Positions 1 to 2,987 of a DNA stretch of 7,577 nucleotides are shown piece after piece (the first letter of the stretch is position 1; each line of letters begins with the position of its first letter). The DNA comes from an uncultured Ruminococcus sp. GTDB taxonomy: Bacteria; Bacillota; Clostridia; Oscillospirales; Ruminococcaceae. Position numbers and translations under genes: made by a program. Below the pieces are notes generated by a model that saw only the letters and a list, made by a program, of their open reading frames with translations, was not told the origin of the DNA and searched no databases. The stretch lies in NCBI GenBank assembly GCA_945876405.1, contig CAMCOJ010000094.1:1-7577 (forward strand). Reading direction: 5' to 3'.

Positions 1-58
1 GAGTCAATACTATATAATGATATCACAAAAAAGGGTTTTATGCAACCGATAAGTTTTA

Positions 59-98
59 TTTATAGTGAACGAAAAAATATTTTTTCGTTTACTATAAA
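59..98. repeat. Palindromic repeat, copy A
   Basis: Near-perfect dyad centred between 78 and 79: the left arm TTATAGTGAACGAAAAAATA pairs with the right arm over about 20 bp, with one G-T mismatch (67/90). The core, AGTRAAYGAAAAAATAT on the left and TTTTCGTTYACT on the right, recurs at 801-827 and 6116-6145. This copy lies exactly where the start of the ribbon-helix-helix gene remnant should be. It could be a small mobile palindrome, an mRNA hairpin or a protein-binding site; the sequence does not decide. Confidence 0.75.
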
Positions 99-203
99 AT
101 AAGAGTAAAGCCAGATATTAAGGATAAGGTTAAGGCAAGAGCGGAAGAGAATGGAATGAGCGTACAAGCTTATATTATCATCTTGATTGATAATGATATA
201 TAA
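69..203 (+). pseudogene. Truncated ribbon-helix-helix (Arc-type) DNA-binding protein
   Basis: The frame is open from just after a TGA at 66-68 to TAA at 201-203. Its last ~34 codons read like a ribbon-helix-helix domain: a beta-strand (KIRVKPDIKDKVKARAEENG), then a turn and a second helix (MSVQAYIIILIDNDI). Such proteins are usually small antitoxins or autorepressors that bind DNA as dimers through the N-terminal strand. There is no ATG, GTG or TTG with a ribosome site upstream in frame. The residues before the domain (KKYFFVYY) are simply the palindromic repeat translated, so the original 5' end appears to have been replaced by the repeat. An internal ATG lies too far into the domain to make a useful protein. 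No toxin partner gene is visible nearby. The family assignment is by eye from a short stretch. Confidence 0.6.
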
Positions 204-322
204 CAGAATGAACACCCGCCCTAAAACGGAGCAAGTGATTAACCTTATTAGTTTGATTTAAATTGTTGTTTAGCCTGGTGTTACCAGCTTATCAGAGCAA
301 GAGCAACGTTTGTATCATATAG

Positions 323-351
323 TTGCCGTAACTGTCGAATTATGATATAAT
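323..351 (+). promoter_or_regulatory. Promoter of small toxin gene 1
   Basis: A -35 TTGCCG (323-328), 17-nt spacer and -10 TATAAT (346-351) predict a start near 358, so the mRNA would begin at or next to TTGTGTCGGATG. The TATGATATAATA -10 region is conserved in the promoters of toxins 2 and 3, while the -35 is weaker than that of the facing antitoxin promoter. Confidence 0.7.
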
Positions 352-355
352 ATTA

Positions 356-396
356 CTTGTGTCGGATGCCTTCCACACGGGAGGAGGTGACCACCA
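356..396 (+). promoter_or_regulatory. Structured leader of toxin 1 mRNA
   Basis: Two structures can be drawn. CCTTCC (369-374) can pair with GGGAGG (379-384) across a 4-nt loop, hiding half of the Shine-Dalgarno AGGAGGTGA (382-390). The 5' end CTTGTGTCGGAT (356-367) can pair over 12 bp, with one G-U, with ATCTGACACAAG (482-493) just after the stop codon, closing the mRNA end to end. Both are conserved in the other two modules. Such closed, translation-poor transcripts are known for other type I toxin mRNAs; here the role is inferred. Confidence 0.6.
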
Positions 397-413
397 GTGT
401 ATGTATTTCTTTC
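387..413 (+). repeat. Module 1 direct repeat in the toxin start region
   Basis: This 27-nt stretch spans the end of the Shine-Dalgarno, the GTG start and the first codons of toxin 1. It recurs in the same orientation at 539-565 with 22 of 27 identical bases: matching ends GTGACCAC and GTATTTCTTTC, a variable middle. As 539-565 is transcribed on the opposite strand as the 5' part of the short RNA, that RNA is complementary to the initiation region here. This matches the direct-repeat arrangement of par (Fst/RNAII) loci. Confidence 0.7.
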
Positions 414-477
414 GTTCCTGTTATCTATCGCAGCAAGTGTGATAGCTTATTACATTTGCAAGTGGCTTGATAGATAA
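397..477 (+). CDS. Small hydrophobic toxin-like peptide 1 (Fst/Ldr-like, type I)
   Basis: A 26-residue peptide from GTG to TAA at 475-477. Residues 2-21 are a single membrane-spanning stretch with core SIAASVIAYYIC, followed by a short polar tail KWLDR. The start is set by a perfect AGGAGGTGA nine bases upstream; the ATG at 401 is in another frame and would give an unrelated 13-codon peptide. The two paralogues at 990-1067 and 1338-1418 keep SIAASVIAYYIC.WLDR almost unchanged while their first residues differ. Size, one hydrophobic helix, a W-L-D end and multiple copies with a facing short RNA fit type I toxins, which insert in the cytoplasmic membrane. It resembles Fst-like peptides only loosely and lacks their usual proline. 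It could instead be a small regulatory membrane peptide; toxicity is inferred. Confidence 0.75.
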   Translation: MYVFLSFLLSIAASVIAYYICKWLDR

Positions 478-496
478 TATAATCTGACACAAGCCC

Positions 497-538
497 AAAA
501 AAAGCCCCCTACTTTGTGCGATTGGTAGGGGGCTTTTT
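497..538. terminator. Shared bidirectional terminator of module 1
   Basis: A 14-bp hairpin, AAAAAGCCCCCTAC (499-512) with GTAGGGGGCTTTTT (525-538), loop 513-524, has Ts on the plus strand after it and seven As before it, so it can end toxin mRNA 1 rightwards and the short RNA leftwards. The stem matches the module 3 terminator except for a paired change (CCCCC/GGGGG against CTCCC/GGGAG), evidence that pairing is maintained. Confidence 0.85.
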
Positions 539-566
539 GTGACCACTTTTGCAAGTATTTCTTTCA
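497..566 (-). ncRNA. Predicted antitoxin RNA of module 1
   Basis: About 70 nt, from the start predicted by the promoter at 573-601 to the T-run of the shared terminator. Its 5' part (565-539) is complementary, with mismatches only in the middle, to 387-413, which holds the end of the Shine-Dalgarno and the GTG of toxin mRNA 1. Its 3' part is the reverse complement of the toxin mRNA terminator. By analogy to RNAII of the par locus, it would pair at loop and repeats and block translation of the toxin. No open reading frame of note. Ends are predicted, not measured. Confidence 0.65.
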
Positions 567-572
567 AGTGTT

Positions 573-601
573 ATTATAACACATGAAATATTATATGTCA
601 A
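573..601 (-). promoter_or_regulatory. Promoter of antitoxin RNA 1
   Basis: Read on the minus strand: TTGACA (601-596), 17-nt spacer, TATAAT (578-573), both perfect consensus. The block CAACAGACTTGACATATAATATTTCA around it recurs nearly unchanged in module 2 (plus strand, from about 847) and with changes in module 3. Much stronger on paper than the toxin promoter, as expected if the antitoxin is in excess. Confidence 0.85.
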
Positions 602-800
602 GTCTGTTAATGTTAATACAGTACTGCGTCAACGACGCTTAATGTGTATATACATAGCTTGGATAATAACAACAGTGTAGCCGCTAACATCATGGATAAT
701 GTGATGCGATTTTAAAATTGTTAAACGGTTGTTAAACGGAGTACACACAGATCACGTAAACAACGTATTTACGAGGGCTAAAAAGTGTATATAGGCACCG
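602..800. other. Non-coding spacer between modules 1 and 2
   Basis: No credible gene. It lies between the divergent promoters of antitoxin RNAs 1 and 2. It holds a perfect tandem repeat of 11 bases, TTGTTAAACGG, at 718-728 and 729-739; a small hairpin GCGTC-AAC-GACGC (626-638); and CGTAAA...TTTACG (755-773). Two adjacent identical 11-mers could be a protein-binding site or a slippage duplication. Confidence 0.4.
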
Positions 801-827
801 GTGAACGAAAAATATTTTTTCGTTCAC
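801..827. repeat. Palindromic repeat, copy B
   Basis: Perfect 12-bp arms GTGAACGAAAAA (801-812) and TTTTTCGTTCAC (816-827) around TAT. It has the same core as the copies at 59-98 and 6116-6145, and unlike copy A it has no mismatch in the arms. It lies in the spacer 27 bases upstream of the antitoxin 2 -35 box. Confidence 0.75.
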
Positions 828-853
828 TATATTTATCTGTTACATCAACAGAC

Positions 854-882
854 TTGACATATAATATTTCAAGTGTTATAAT
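854..882 (+). promoter_or_regulatory. Promoter of antitoxin RNA 2
   Basis: Perfect TTGACA (854-859), 17-nt spacer, perfect TATAAT (877-882). It is the inverted counterpart of the antitoxin 1 promoter; about 50 bases around it are almost identical to that one. Confidence 0.88.
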
Positions 883-888
883 AACACT

Positions 889-968
889 TGAAAAGATGTG
901 AATGTACATTTGTACACCAAAAAAAGACAGACGCTCTTAGTATAGTCGGTACTAAGAGCGTCTTTTTT
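889..968 (+). ncRNA. Predicted antitoxin RNA of module 2
   Basis: About 80 nt, from the predicted start near 889 to the T-run at 963-968. Bases 895-918 (GATGTGAATGTACATTTGTA then CACC) match 1054-1077 except for two one-base indels. The latter is the complement of the Shine-Dalgarno and ATG region of toxin 2. The RNA can therefore cover the start codon of its own toxin, and its terminator is complementary to that of the toxin mRNA. Among the three modules this one has the best repeat match. Ends are predicted. Confidence 0.7.
919..968. terminator. Shared bidirectional terminator of module 2
   Basis: A 14-bp stem AGACGCTCTTAGTA (929-942) with TACTAAGAGCGTCT (950-963), loop 943-949. TTTTTT follows on the plus strand and a run of seven As (919-925) precedes it, serving the minus-strand toxin mRNA. 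Its stem and loop are unrelated to those of modules 1 and 3. Confidence 0.85.
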
Positions 969-989
969 GTGCTTGTGTCAGATGATTAT

Positions 990-1067
990 TTACCTATCAA
1001 GCCACTTGCAAATGTAGTAAGCTATTACACTTGCTGCGATAGATAAAATGAATGATGTGAATGTCAT
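990..1067 (-). CDS. Small hydrophobic toxin-like peptide 2 (Fst/Ldr-like, type I)
   Basis: A 25-residue peptide, ATG at 1067-1065, stop TAA at 992-990. N-terminus MTFTSFIL differs from the paralogues; the rest, SIAASVIAYYICKWLDR, is identical to toxin 1. One membrane-spanning helix with a short charged end. AGGAGGTGA (complement of 1073-1081) stands eight bases (AGGAGG to ATG) upstream, and this is the only one of the three with an ATG start. It faces antitoxin RNA 2, whose 5' part is complementary to the start region. Role as a membrane-acting type I toxin is inferred from architecture, not from a sequence match to a characterised toxin. Confidence 0.78.
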   Translation of the reverse strand: MTFTSFILSIAASVIAYYICKWLDR

Positions 1068-1077
1068 TTGTATCACC
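1054..1077 (-). repeat. Module 2 direct repeat in the toxin start region
   Basis: The partner of 895-918 (same orientation, two one-base indels over 25 aligned positions). It overlaps the Shine-Dalgarno end, the start codon and the first codons of toxin 2 and is the predicted target of antitoxin RNA 2. Confidence 0.7.
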
Positions 1078-1107
1078 TCCTCCCATGCGGAAGGCATCCG
1101 ACACAAA
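1073..1107 (-). promoter_or_regulatory. Structured leader of toxin 2 mRNA
   Basis: On the mRNA, CCUUCC (1094-1089), loop GCAU, GGGAGG (1084-1079) can hide part of the Shine-Dalgarno. The 5' end UUGUGUCGGAUG (1106-1095) can pair over 12 bp with CAUCUGACACAA (984-973) after the stop codon; the single odd pair is a G-U on the mRNA strand, as in modules 1 and 3. Confidence 0.6.
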
Positions 1108-1111
1108 CAGT

Positions 1112-1140
1112 ATTATATCATAATCCGACAGTTAAAACAA
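1112..1140 (-). promoter_or_regulatory. Promoter of small toxin gene 2
   Basis: On the minus strand: TTGTTT (1140-1135), 17-nt spacer, TATAAT (1117-1112). The spacer TAACTGTCGGATTATGA is nearly identical in module 3. Confidence 0.7.
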
Positions 1141-1205
1141 TTATTTTCATGTGCTTTTTAGAAAATTTCCGTTTTTAGGAAGTTCTGATAATATCACCAA
1201 CATAC

Positions 1206-1234
1206 TTGACATATAATAATTAACGTGATATAAT
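1206..1234 (+). promoter_or_regulatory. Promoter of antitoxin RNA 3
   Basis: Perfect TTGACA (1206-1211), 17-nt spacer, perfect TATAAT (1229-1234). The spacer has diverged from the other two (TATAATAATTAACGTGA), but both boxes and their distance are kept. Confidence 0.88.
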
Positions 1235-1240
1235 AACACT

Positions 1241-1316
1241 TGAAAAGAATGTGAATGTATTCAACTCAGTCACAAATAAAAGCTCCCTACAACTGCACAA
1301 AGTAGGGAGCTTTTTT
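1241..1316 (+). ncRNA. Predicted antitoxin RNA of module 3
   Basis: About 76 nt, from the predicted start near 1241 to the T-run at 1311-1316. TGTATTCAACTCAGTCAC (1256-1273) matches 1410-1427 at 17 of 18 bases; the latter is the complement of the initiation region of toxin 3. TGAAAAGA (1241-1248) also matches 1401-1408, with a 6-nt insertion in between. The RNA could thus mask the TTG start and part of the Shine-Dalgarno of its own toxin mRNA. Ends are predicted. Confidence 0.7.
1278..1316. terminator. Shared bidirectional terminator of module 3
   Basis: A 13-bp stem AAAAGCTCCCTAC (1278-1290) with GTAGGGAGCTTTT (1302-1314), loop 1291-1301, followed by Ts. The A-run on the left is shorter (ATAAAA), so termination of the minus-strand toxin mRNA may be weaker than in module 1. 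Confidence 0.82.
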
Positions 1317-1337
1317 ATGTGCTTGTGTCAGATGATG

Positions 1338-1418
1338 TTATCTATCAAGCCACCTGCAAATGTAATAAGCTATCACACTTGCTGCGATAGACAATAAAAA
1401 TGAAAAGACTGTATTCAA
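1338..1418 (-). CDS. Small hydrophobic toxin-like peptide 3 (Fst/Ldr-like, type I)
   Basis: A 26-residue peptide from TTG at 1418-1416 to TAA at 1340-1338. N-terminus MNTVFSFLL, then the conserved SIAASVIAYYIC, then RWLDR, one Lys-to-Arg change from the others. AGGAGGTGA (complement of 1424-1432), with AGGAGG eight bases upstream of the TTG, decides the start. The three toxins use three different start codons (GTG, ATG, TTG) at the same place. The frame, length and helix are intact, so it is not an obvious pseudogene. Function inferred as for the paralogues. Confidence 0.75.
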   Translation of the reverse strand: MNTVFSFLLSIAASVIAYYICRWLDR

Positions 1419-1427
1419 CTCGGTCAC
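1410..1427 (-). repeat. Module 3 direct repeat in the toxin start region
   Basis: The partner of 1256-1273, 17 of 18 identical. It covers the TTG start codon and the edge of the Shine-Dalgarno of toxin 3, and is unlike the corresponding repeats of modules 1 and 2 except for the GTGA of the ribosome site. Confidence 0.7.
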
Positions 1428-1458
1428 CTCCTCCCATGCGGAAGGCATCCGACACAAA
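1424..1458 (-). promoter_or_regulatory. Structured leader of toxin 3 mRNA
   Basis: Same design as in module 2: CCUUCC (1445-1440) with GGGAGG (1435-1430) over loop GCAU, and the 5' end UUGUGUCGGAUG (1457-1446) pairing with CAUCUGACACAA (1334-1323) after the stop codon. Confidence 0.6.
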
Positions 1459-1462
1459 CAGT

Positions 1463-1491
1463 ATTATATTATAATTCGACAGTTAAAACAA
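1463..1491 (-). promoter_or_regulatory. Promoter of small toxin gene 3
   Basis: On the minus strand: TTGTTT (1491-1486), 17-nt spacer, TATAAT (1468-1463). Same boxes as module 2. Confidence 0.7.
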
Positions 1492-1676
1492 CTATCTTTA
1501 TGTTTTTATTAAGTTACAGTATTTTAAAAATTTTCGTTTCATCAGGAGACTCTGATAATCTGCATAAAGACAGCAGTCACATAAACGAATTATTTACAGG
1601 TAAGAAAAATTTTTTTCAGGAAAATGAAACATTTTACTGATTTATATGGTATTATAAATATGGAGAGGTGAGAAGG

Positions 1677-1784
1677 ATGGAGTATACTGTAAGTATAACA
1701 AATAAATGCAACTTAAAATGTATATACTGTTATGAACGGCACCTGAATACCGAATACGGCTGCATTGATGAAAAAAGCTGCTGA
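1677..1784 (+). pseudogene. Radical SAM protein, N-terminal fragment
   Basis: Starts at an ATG with GGAGAGG (1662-1668) eight bases upstream and reads 35 codons to TGA at 1782-1784. Residues 11-18 are CNLKCIYC, the CxxxCxxC motif that binds the 4Fe-4S cluster of radical SAM enzymes, preceded by the typical strand TVSITNK and followed by YERHLNTEYG, a run common in clostridial radical SAM/SPASM-type maturases. Full enzymes have over 300 residues, so nearly all of the barrel is missing. From about 1755 the DNA matches a dockerin in another frame. This is a deletion scar: the start signals are intact but the product cannot be a working enzyme. Exact subfamily cannot be told. Confidence 0.7.
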
Positions 1785-1860
1785 CATTGACAGAGACGGC
1801 AAAGTGACACTTGCCGATCTTGCTTGGCTTCGTATGATTCTGGTTGGTATACAATTCTAA
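1768..1860 (+). pseudogene. Dockerin-type domain, C-terminal fragment
   Basis: In the frame of 1768, KKAADIDRDGKVTLADLAWL and a few further residues run to TAA at 1858-1860. This is one dockerin calcium loop (D-x-D-x-D-G-x-V-x-x-x-D) with its following helix (DLAWLRMILVG), as at the very end of a dockerin-bearing protein. The first loop and everything before are gone; a TGA at 1744-1746 closes the frame upstream. Type I dockerins attach enzymes to cohesins of cellulosome scaffolds, so the genome probably has, or had, other dockerin proteins. The ATG at 1768 has no ribosome site. Confidence 0.65.
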
Positions 1861-1896
1861 GAATTTTTGTTATTATATAGAAATACTCATCTCATC

Positions 1897-1937
1897 TTCA
1901 GCCGCTGCGGTTAATCTGCAGCGGCTGAAAAAATTTT
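1897..1937 (+). terminator. Terminator after the dockerin fragment
   Basis: A perfect 12-bp stem, TTCAGCCGCTGC (1897-1908) and GCAGCGGCTGAA (1918-1929), loop of nine, followed by AAAATTTTCTG. The T-run is short and offset. It probably ended the dockerin gene whose 3' end remains here, and it isolates the next gene. Confidence 0.75.
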
Positions 1938-1940
1938 CTG

Positions 1941-1969
1941 TTGACTTTATTCTCCTGTGGTGTTAAAAT
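1941..1969 (+). promoter_or_regulatory. Promoter of the 270-residue protein gene
   Basis: TTGACT (1941-1946), 17-nt spacer, TAAAAT (1964-1969) with TG at 1961-1962, an extended -10. It starts four bases after the preceding terminator. Predicted start near 1976, leaving a leader of about 60 nt. Confidence 0.78.
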
Positions 1970-1989
1970 AATATAAATACAGAAGGAGA

Positions 1990-2026
1990 ACCGGCGTAAA
2001 ACAGTCCGGTTTCGGACAAAAGGAGG
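1990..2026 (+). promoter_or_regulatory. Leader with two competing hairpins and ribosome site
   Basis: ACCGG (1990-1994) can pair with CCGGT (2006-2010), or GTCCG (2004-2008) with CGGAC (2013-2017) across a 4-nt loop. The two use the same bases and exclude each other. The second sits directly before AGGAGG (2021-2026), eight bases from the ATG. Either a chance of a short GC-rich leader or a small switch; stems are only 5 bp. Confidence 0.35.
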
Positions 2027-2034
2027 AAAAAATC

Positions 2035-2847
2035 ATGAATGAAAATATAACAGACAACAGGATTTACTTTAATGCAAGAGAATGGAGCGTCTGTTCCGAA
2101 TCTGCCTCATCAAAGGCTGAAAGAACATTTGTTACCGACTTTGAAAACGGTCTTTCCGAGGCCTACTGTATAGGTGACAAGAGCCAGAGTGTTACAGAGA
2201 TAGGTACAAAGCAGCTTATTCTTGAAAAAAATACAAAGTACACTTTTTACTTCTGGGTTAAGATTGACCGCAACCTCAGAAATGAAGCGGTTTGTCAGCT
2301 CCAGATAATTTACAACGGCGACTTTGAAAACAAACGTGTCTATATTCTCAGCAACGGAAATATCAAAGCCTCCAAAACAGTTGATGGCTGGCAGCTTTTT
2401 GAGATTCCGTTTGTTACAGAGGACAATGAATTTACACAGCTCAGATTTTCTGTAAAGCAGTCAGTCTGCAGCATAATTCCCGGAAAGGAAGCACAGTGTT
2501 ACAGCAGTCTTAAGGACGATGATTTTTATGATGACAAGCCGATTGATGAGGAAAAAACTGACGAAACAGGTCAGGAGGAGCAGAATCCGTTTAAAAATAT
2601 TTCCGATTCCTTCAGAGATTTCTTCGGTCAGTTTGATACTCAGAAAAATGCCGAAAACCAGAAGGACGGTAATGCAAATGACCCGTTTGCAGCATTCGGA
2701 GATCTGGCTAAACAGATAAAACGGGATATACACCGGGAAGTGAACCGCAGCATCAGGAGTGATGTATACGCAGATATCAGGGCTATGAAAGATGAGATTG
2801 TAACTGAACTGAAAAATACATTTGGTAACAATAATAACAATAAATAA
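2035..2847 (+). CDS. Hypothetical cytoplasmic protein, beta-rich N-terminal half and helical C-terminus
   Basis: 270 residues, ATG placed by AGGAGG eight bases upstream. I do not recognise a family. Residues 1-157 look beta-rich, with alternating strands such as KYTFYFWVKID (68-78), AVCQLQIIYNG and WQLFEIPFV, the style of a carbohydrate-binding-like jelly roll. Cysteines at 20, 45, 87, 145 and 155 are unremarkable. Residues 160-185 are a strongly acidic linker. Residues 186-200 and 217-262 are predicted helical, the latter amphipathic and charged (DLAKQIKRDIHREVNRSIRS), ending in an Asn-run NNNNN. No signal peptide or membrane helix, which is odd for a sugar-binding fold and argues for a cytoplasmic protein, perhaps an oligomer through the C-terminal helix. 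It has its own promoter and terminator and so is monocistronic. Confidence 0.85.
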   Translation: MNENITDNRIYFNAREWSVCSESASSKAERTFVTDFENGLSEAYCIGDKSQSVTEIGTKQLILEKNTKYTFYFWVKIDRNLRNEAVCQLQIIYNGDFENKRVYILSNGNIKASKTVDGWQLFEIPFVTEDNEFTQLRFSVKQSVCSIIPGKEAQCYSSLKDDDFYDDKPIDEEKTDETGQEEQNPFKNISDSFRDFFGQFDTQKNAENQKDGNANDPFAAFGDLAKQIKRDIHREVNRSIRSDVYADIRAMKDEIVTELKNTFGNNNNNK

Positions 2848-2853
2848 TAAATT

Positions 2854-2895
2854 AAGCTGGTTTATTATTTTTTTTACTAAACCGGCTTGTTTTTT
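2854..2895 (+). terminator. Terminator after the 270-residue protein gene
   Basis: An 11-bp stem AAGCTGGTTTA (2854-2864) with TAAACCGGCTT (2878-2888, one G-T), loop of 13, then G and six Ts. Confidence 0.85.
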
Positions 2896-2970
2896 AACTG
2901 TTTATGCCGATAAATATATAGTAATGAAAAATACTTAATCTGACATACAGGATTTGTATTAAAAATATAA

Positions 2971-2987
2971 TGGAGGGATTGTTTATG
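2971..2987 (+). promoter_or_regulatory. Ribosome site that sets the adhesin start
   Basis: TGGAGGG (2971-2977) lies seven bases before ATG at 2985. The upstream in-frame ATG at 2970-2972 overlaps this site and has no Shine-Dalgarno of its own, so initiation at 2985 is preferred; it also gives a better signal peptide (MINVKSRKKRLL) without five extra residues. No clear promoter was found between 2896 and 2970; a weak candidate is TTAACT (2894-2899) with TATAGT (2917-2922). Confidence 0.75.

Larger units (their letters stand above)
845..1555. repeat. Tandem duplication of the toxin-antitoxin module (modules 2 and 3)
   Basis: Corresponding parts lie 348-352 bases apart: antitoxin promoters 854/1206, toxin stops 990/1338, toxin -10 boxes 1112/1463, -35 boxes 1135/1486. 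Similarity continues past the toxin promoter into a degraded flank ending in TCTGATAAT (about 1182 and 1550). Module 1 (323-601) is the same unit inverted, without that flank. The least conserved parts are the antitoxin-target repeat and the terminator. Confidence 0.75.

Noticed and set aside
275..287. CTGGT-GTT-ACCAG hairpin as a terminator
   Set aside because: Five base pairs, no T-run on either side.
401..442. ATG-started 13-codon peptide overlapping toxin 1
   Set aside because: Its frame is not conserved in modules 2 and 3, whereas the frame from GTG at 397 is.
387..1427. CRISPR-like array from the repeated sequences
   Set aside because: Repeats are few, inverted in part, of unequal spacing and carry promoters, genes and terminators; no regular spacer pattern.
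1627..1658. Promoter of the radical SAM remnant
   Set aside because: TGGTATTAT could be an extended -10, but the -35 is poor and the start would fall on the ribosome site.
1642..1854. 70-residue minus-strand frame
   Set aside because: No ribosome site, composition unlike a protein, and it lies antisense to recognisable radical SAM and dockerin coding fragments.
2966..2971. TATAAT just before the adhesin gene as its -10 box
   Set aside because: Transcription would start within or after the ribosome site, leaving no leader; spacing to the CTGACA at 2940 is 20, too long.
2970..2984. ATG at 2970 as the adhesin start
   Set aside because: It overlaps the GGAGGG that serves the ATG at 2985 and has no ribosome site of its own.
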